Assembly: GCA_013396755.1 (NCBI GenBank)
Contig: VWZF01007168.1
Coordinates: 571,144 to 635,143 of the forward strand
DNA: 64,000 nt
From: Sclerurus mexicanus
Taxonomy: Eukaryota > Chordata > Aves > Passeriformes > Furnariidae
Reading direction: 5' to 3'
Positions 62,101 through 64,000 of this stretch are shown here, piece by piece. Position 1 is the stretch's first letter. Each line of letters opens with the position of its first letter. The notes below the pieces were generated by a model that saw nothing but the letters and a program-made list of their open reading frames with translations, searched no databases and was not told the DNA's origin. Position numbers and translations under genes: made by a program.

Positions 62101-63334
62101 TTTTGCAAATATTGGGAGCACTTTTTTATTTTAAAGCATCTCCTGTATGTCCTTAATTGAGAATAGATTTTAAAACACATTTTTTGGAAAATATGATTAA
62201 AGTGAAATGCTACACAGGGAAAAAAAAAACCCAAAAAAACAAAAACCAAACACACAAAACCTTAGCAATCAGTATTAATAAAAAATGCACTTGCATAGCT
62301 TTCTTCCAGCTGGGCAGAATTAGACAATTTTATTCATGAGTGATACTTAGCAGTTGAAAAGTTCTACTTGTTTGGAGATTTTCCTTCAGGGATACTTGTA
62401 ATATTTCCATTGCTGCTTTCTTATGGTTATAACTGACCTCAATTGCTGAAGAATGTAAAGCTTATTTCAGGAAGTTAATTATAGTGTAAGAATTTCCTTA
62501 TAGTCTTGTTAATGGTACCTCAGAAATAACTTTTGATTTTTGGTTACTCTTGGTTACTTTCTTGCATGATCATTAATCTGTCTATAACATTATTTATGAC
62601 AGCTACCTTGAGCACGGCCACAAAGCATTGCAAAGATCCACTGTTAACTGAAATATCTGGCTGCCCCATAAAAGGTCTTTGAATTGTTCTAACAATAGCA
62701 GAAATATATATATATCTGCTCGACAGAGGTCAGACTTGAGTGGACGGCTCACACCTCTGAAAATGTCAGAGAGAGGGACCATCTTTAAAAGCTATGCAAA
62801 CAACGAGTAAAAACACTTCCCAGACTTTCAATCTGTGGAAAGGTCTTTATTGGATTTGCAATTAGATGATGCAATGAAATCATTGCAGATGTTTAGCGTT
62901 ATACTTTCTTAGTTTCTTGCATTCTCTAAAATTAAAGGGTTTGGAAATCTTGTGAAGCCTGAAGGTCTGTTTTCTGTGTTACTGTAAGTAACTGAGTAGG
63001 TGAATCATAAAACCCAAGGTGTCCTAACCAGCAGATCTCTGGAAAAGGTCTTTTTTAAGCTAATGATAGTTGAGTCAGAAAGTTGTACTTACATGATAAA
63101 CTGATAGAATCTGTTTTCCATGAAAAATGTGAGACTGGGTGAGTAGGAGTACTAACATGTAGAAATGACTTCCTGAGGATATAAACAAGGCAACTTTGGA
63201 GAGTGAAATCAGGCTTTTAGTGGCTAAGTAGTATTTTGAAAAAGCAATGTAATTTTTATTCCACAAGACTTTTTTGGATCTCAAACAGAAGCAGTGGCAT
63301 TCAACCTTGTTAGAGTTGAACAATTCTTCCAAGA
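59156..63334. other. AT-rich non-coding DNA, no gene seen
   Basis: No exon, RNA gene or classifiable transposon. Low-complexity items: a T-run near 60365-60377, A/C-rich sequence at 62220-62265, and a TA-repeat at 62705-62716. A TATA-like TATATAAAG at 60670-60678 has no other promoter feature around it. Confidence 0.55.
62705..62716 (+). repeat. Short (TA)n repeat
   Basis: About six TA units. A minor microsatellite, comparable to those at 29461-29470 and 42367-42379. Confidence 0.7.
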
Positions 63335-63828
63335 TGTCTTGGTTTTAGGCCAGGACAGAGTTAATTTTTTTGCAGTAACCATGAGAGAGCGGAGCTCTGA
63401 AGCCATGTGAGTGTGCCTGGGTTGTTATTCTACACCACCCGCATCACCACCAAGGCAAAAGTAAGAGATTGTCACTTCTGGGAAGGAGAGGGGTGTCACT
63501 TACCGTTGGGGAGAAAAAGATGGCATGTGGAGGGGCTGTTCACCGTTTTGTTCATTTTCTTGAGGGTTGTGCTGCTTCGGTTCCAGTTGGTGGGCAATTT
63601 TTTGCATGTAAATCACACTCTTTTTTGTGTACTTTTCTTATTAGTATTGTTGCTTTTACTGTTGATTTTCTTATCTTATTGCTGTTTCCAGTAAATTGCT
63701 CTTATCTCATCTCAGGATCTTCACCTTTTGTTTCTCTCACTGAAGGGGATAGAGGCAGGGGAAATGGCTAATGGTTTTCATTTTAGTGGGAGCACTAAAT
63801 TAGGGAACACCGCTCCTAAATCGTAACA
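63335..63828 (+). mobile_element. Avian endogenous-retrovirus LTR (about 495 bp)
   Basis: Starts TGTCTTGGTTTTAGGCC and ends CCTAAATCGTAACA, giving TG...CA ends. Internal order fits another LTR family I recall from passerines: 'aggacagagttaattttt', 'cacttctgggaaggagagg' near 63473, 'aaaagatggcatgtggagg', 'tgttcaccgttttgttca', 'ccagttggtgggcaatttt', 'gtaaatcacactctttttt', 'ctgtttccagtaaattgc', and 'atctcatctcaggatctt'. CAGTAAA may be a decayed polyadenylation signal. The part after 63770 is shorter than in other copies as I remember them. Flanks give no clear target-site duplication, and the sequence to 64000 shows no recognisable retroviral gene, so it is probably a solo LTR, though a provirus continuing past the window edge cannot be excluded. 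Confidence 0.78.
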
Positions 63829-64000
63829 CAGGTCTAACCTCAGCTAAGCAGAGAGCTCAAGGAGCTGCTTGCTGCAGGGAGCAATTTCAGATAACCCATG
63901 CCCTACACGACAGACCTCAAACAGCTGGCTAGGCAGGAGTTGACAGCAGATGTCGGATTGGGGCTCCGCTCCCCTTCAGAATACTCTGAAGTAGTTTTGA
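63829..64000. other. Sequence after the LTR to the window edge
   Basis: More GC-balanced, with 'gcagggagcaatttcag' and 'ggattggggctccgctcc'. It could be retroviral leader or unique flank. No primer-binding site or coding frame is recognised. Confidence 0.3.

Noticed and set aside
1..64000. CRISPR arrays, tRNA or rRNA genes, bacterial operons
   Set aside because: No regularly spaced direct repeats, cloverleaf-compatible segments or ribosomal signatures were noticed. All repeat content is of vertebrate (avian) type.

Overview
The window looks like bird nuclear DNA, most likely from a passerine or related neoavian. The case rests on its repeats. There are several CR1 LINE copies with the diagnostic 3' end (G-T-T-G-G-A-A-rich stretch and ATTCTATGAT-type tail). 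There are also three long terminal repeats that I recognise, from memory only, as avian endogenous-retrovirus types. The rest is AT-rich, unique-looking DNA with short homopolymer and microsatellite tracts. I see no host protein-coding exon, tRNA, rRNA, CRISPR array or operon. No reading frame exceeds about 135 codons, and none resembles a known host protein. The best reading is an intergenic gene desert or the inside of a very large intron.

Layout. 1-12105: AT-rich, with a 27-nt A-run at 6080. 12106-12300: old CR1 fragment with a five-base-type tail. 12301-20492: AT-rich, with nothing I can classify. 20493-20787: CR1 3' end, plus strand. 22727-23150: CR1, minus strand. 23505-23610: GT-rich tract. 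23860-23888: hairpin whose arms carry AP-1-type sites. 24189-24806: LTR, followed by a retroviral leader remnant to about 25300. 25301-25700: CR1, minus strand. 26133-26328: perfect 23-bp direct repeat flanking 150 bp. 32819-32873: pure pyrimidine tract. 33267-33295: perfect 13-bp hairpin. 34521-34760: CR1, minus strand.

41789-42200: CR1 endonuclease remnant, and 43700-44472: CR1 reverse-transcriptase C-terminus and 3' end, both on the plus strand and possibly two ends of one element. 44850-46560 and 50130-50860: candidate but unclassified retroelement sequence. 53231-53325: CR1, minus strand. 53386 to about 54555: ERVL-like LTR, minus strand. 55630-55794: CR1, plus strand. 58094-59155: the longest CR1, minus strand, with recognisable but frameshifted reverse-transcriptase coding sequence. 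63335-63828: third LTR.

Nothing here works together as a pathway. The coding history is entirely that of dead retrotransposons: CR1 ORF2 pieces with in-frame stops and frameshifts, and isolated LTRs. Family assignments and edges come from remembered consensus patterns, not from a database search. I did not find a convincing new biological system. The best leads are small: the AP-1 hairpin, the 23-bp direct repeat, the perfect hairpin at 33267, and the possible collinear split CR1.
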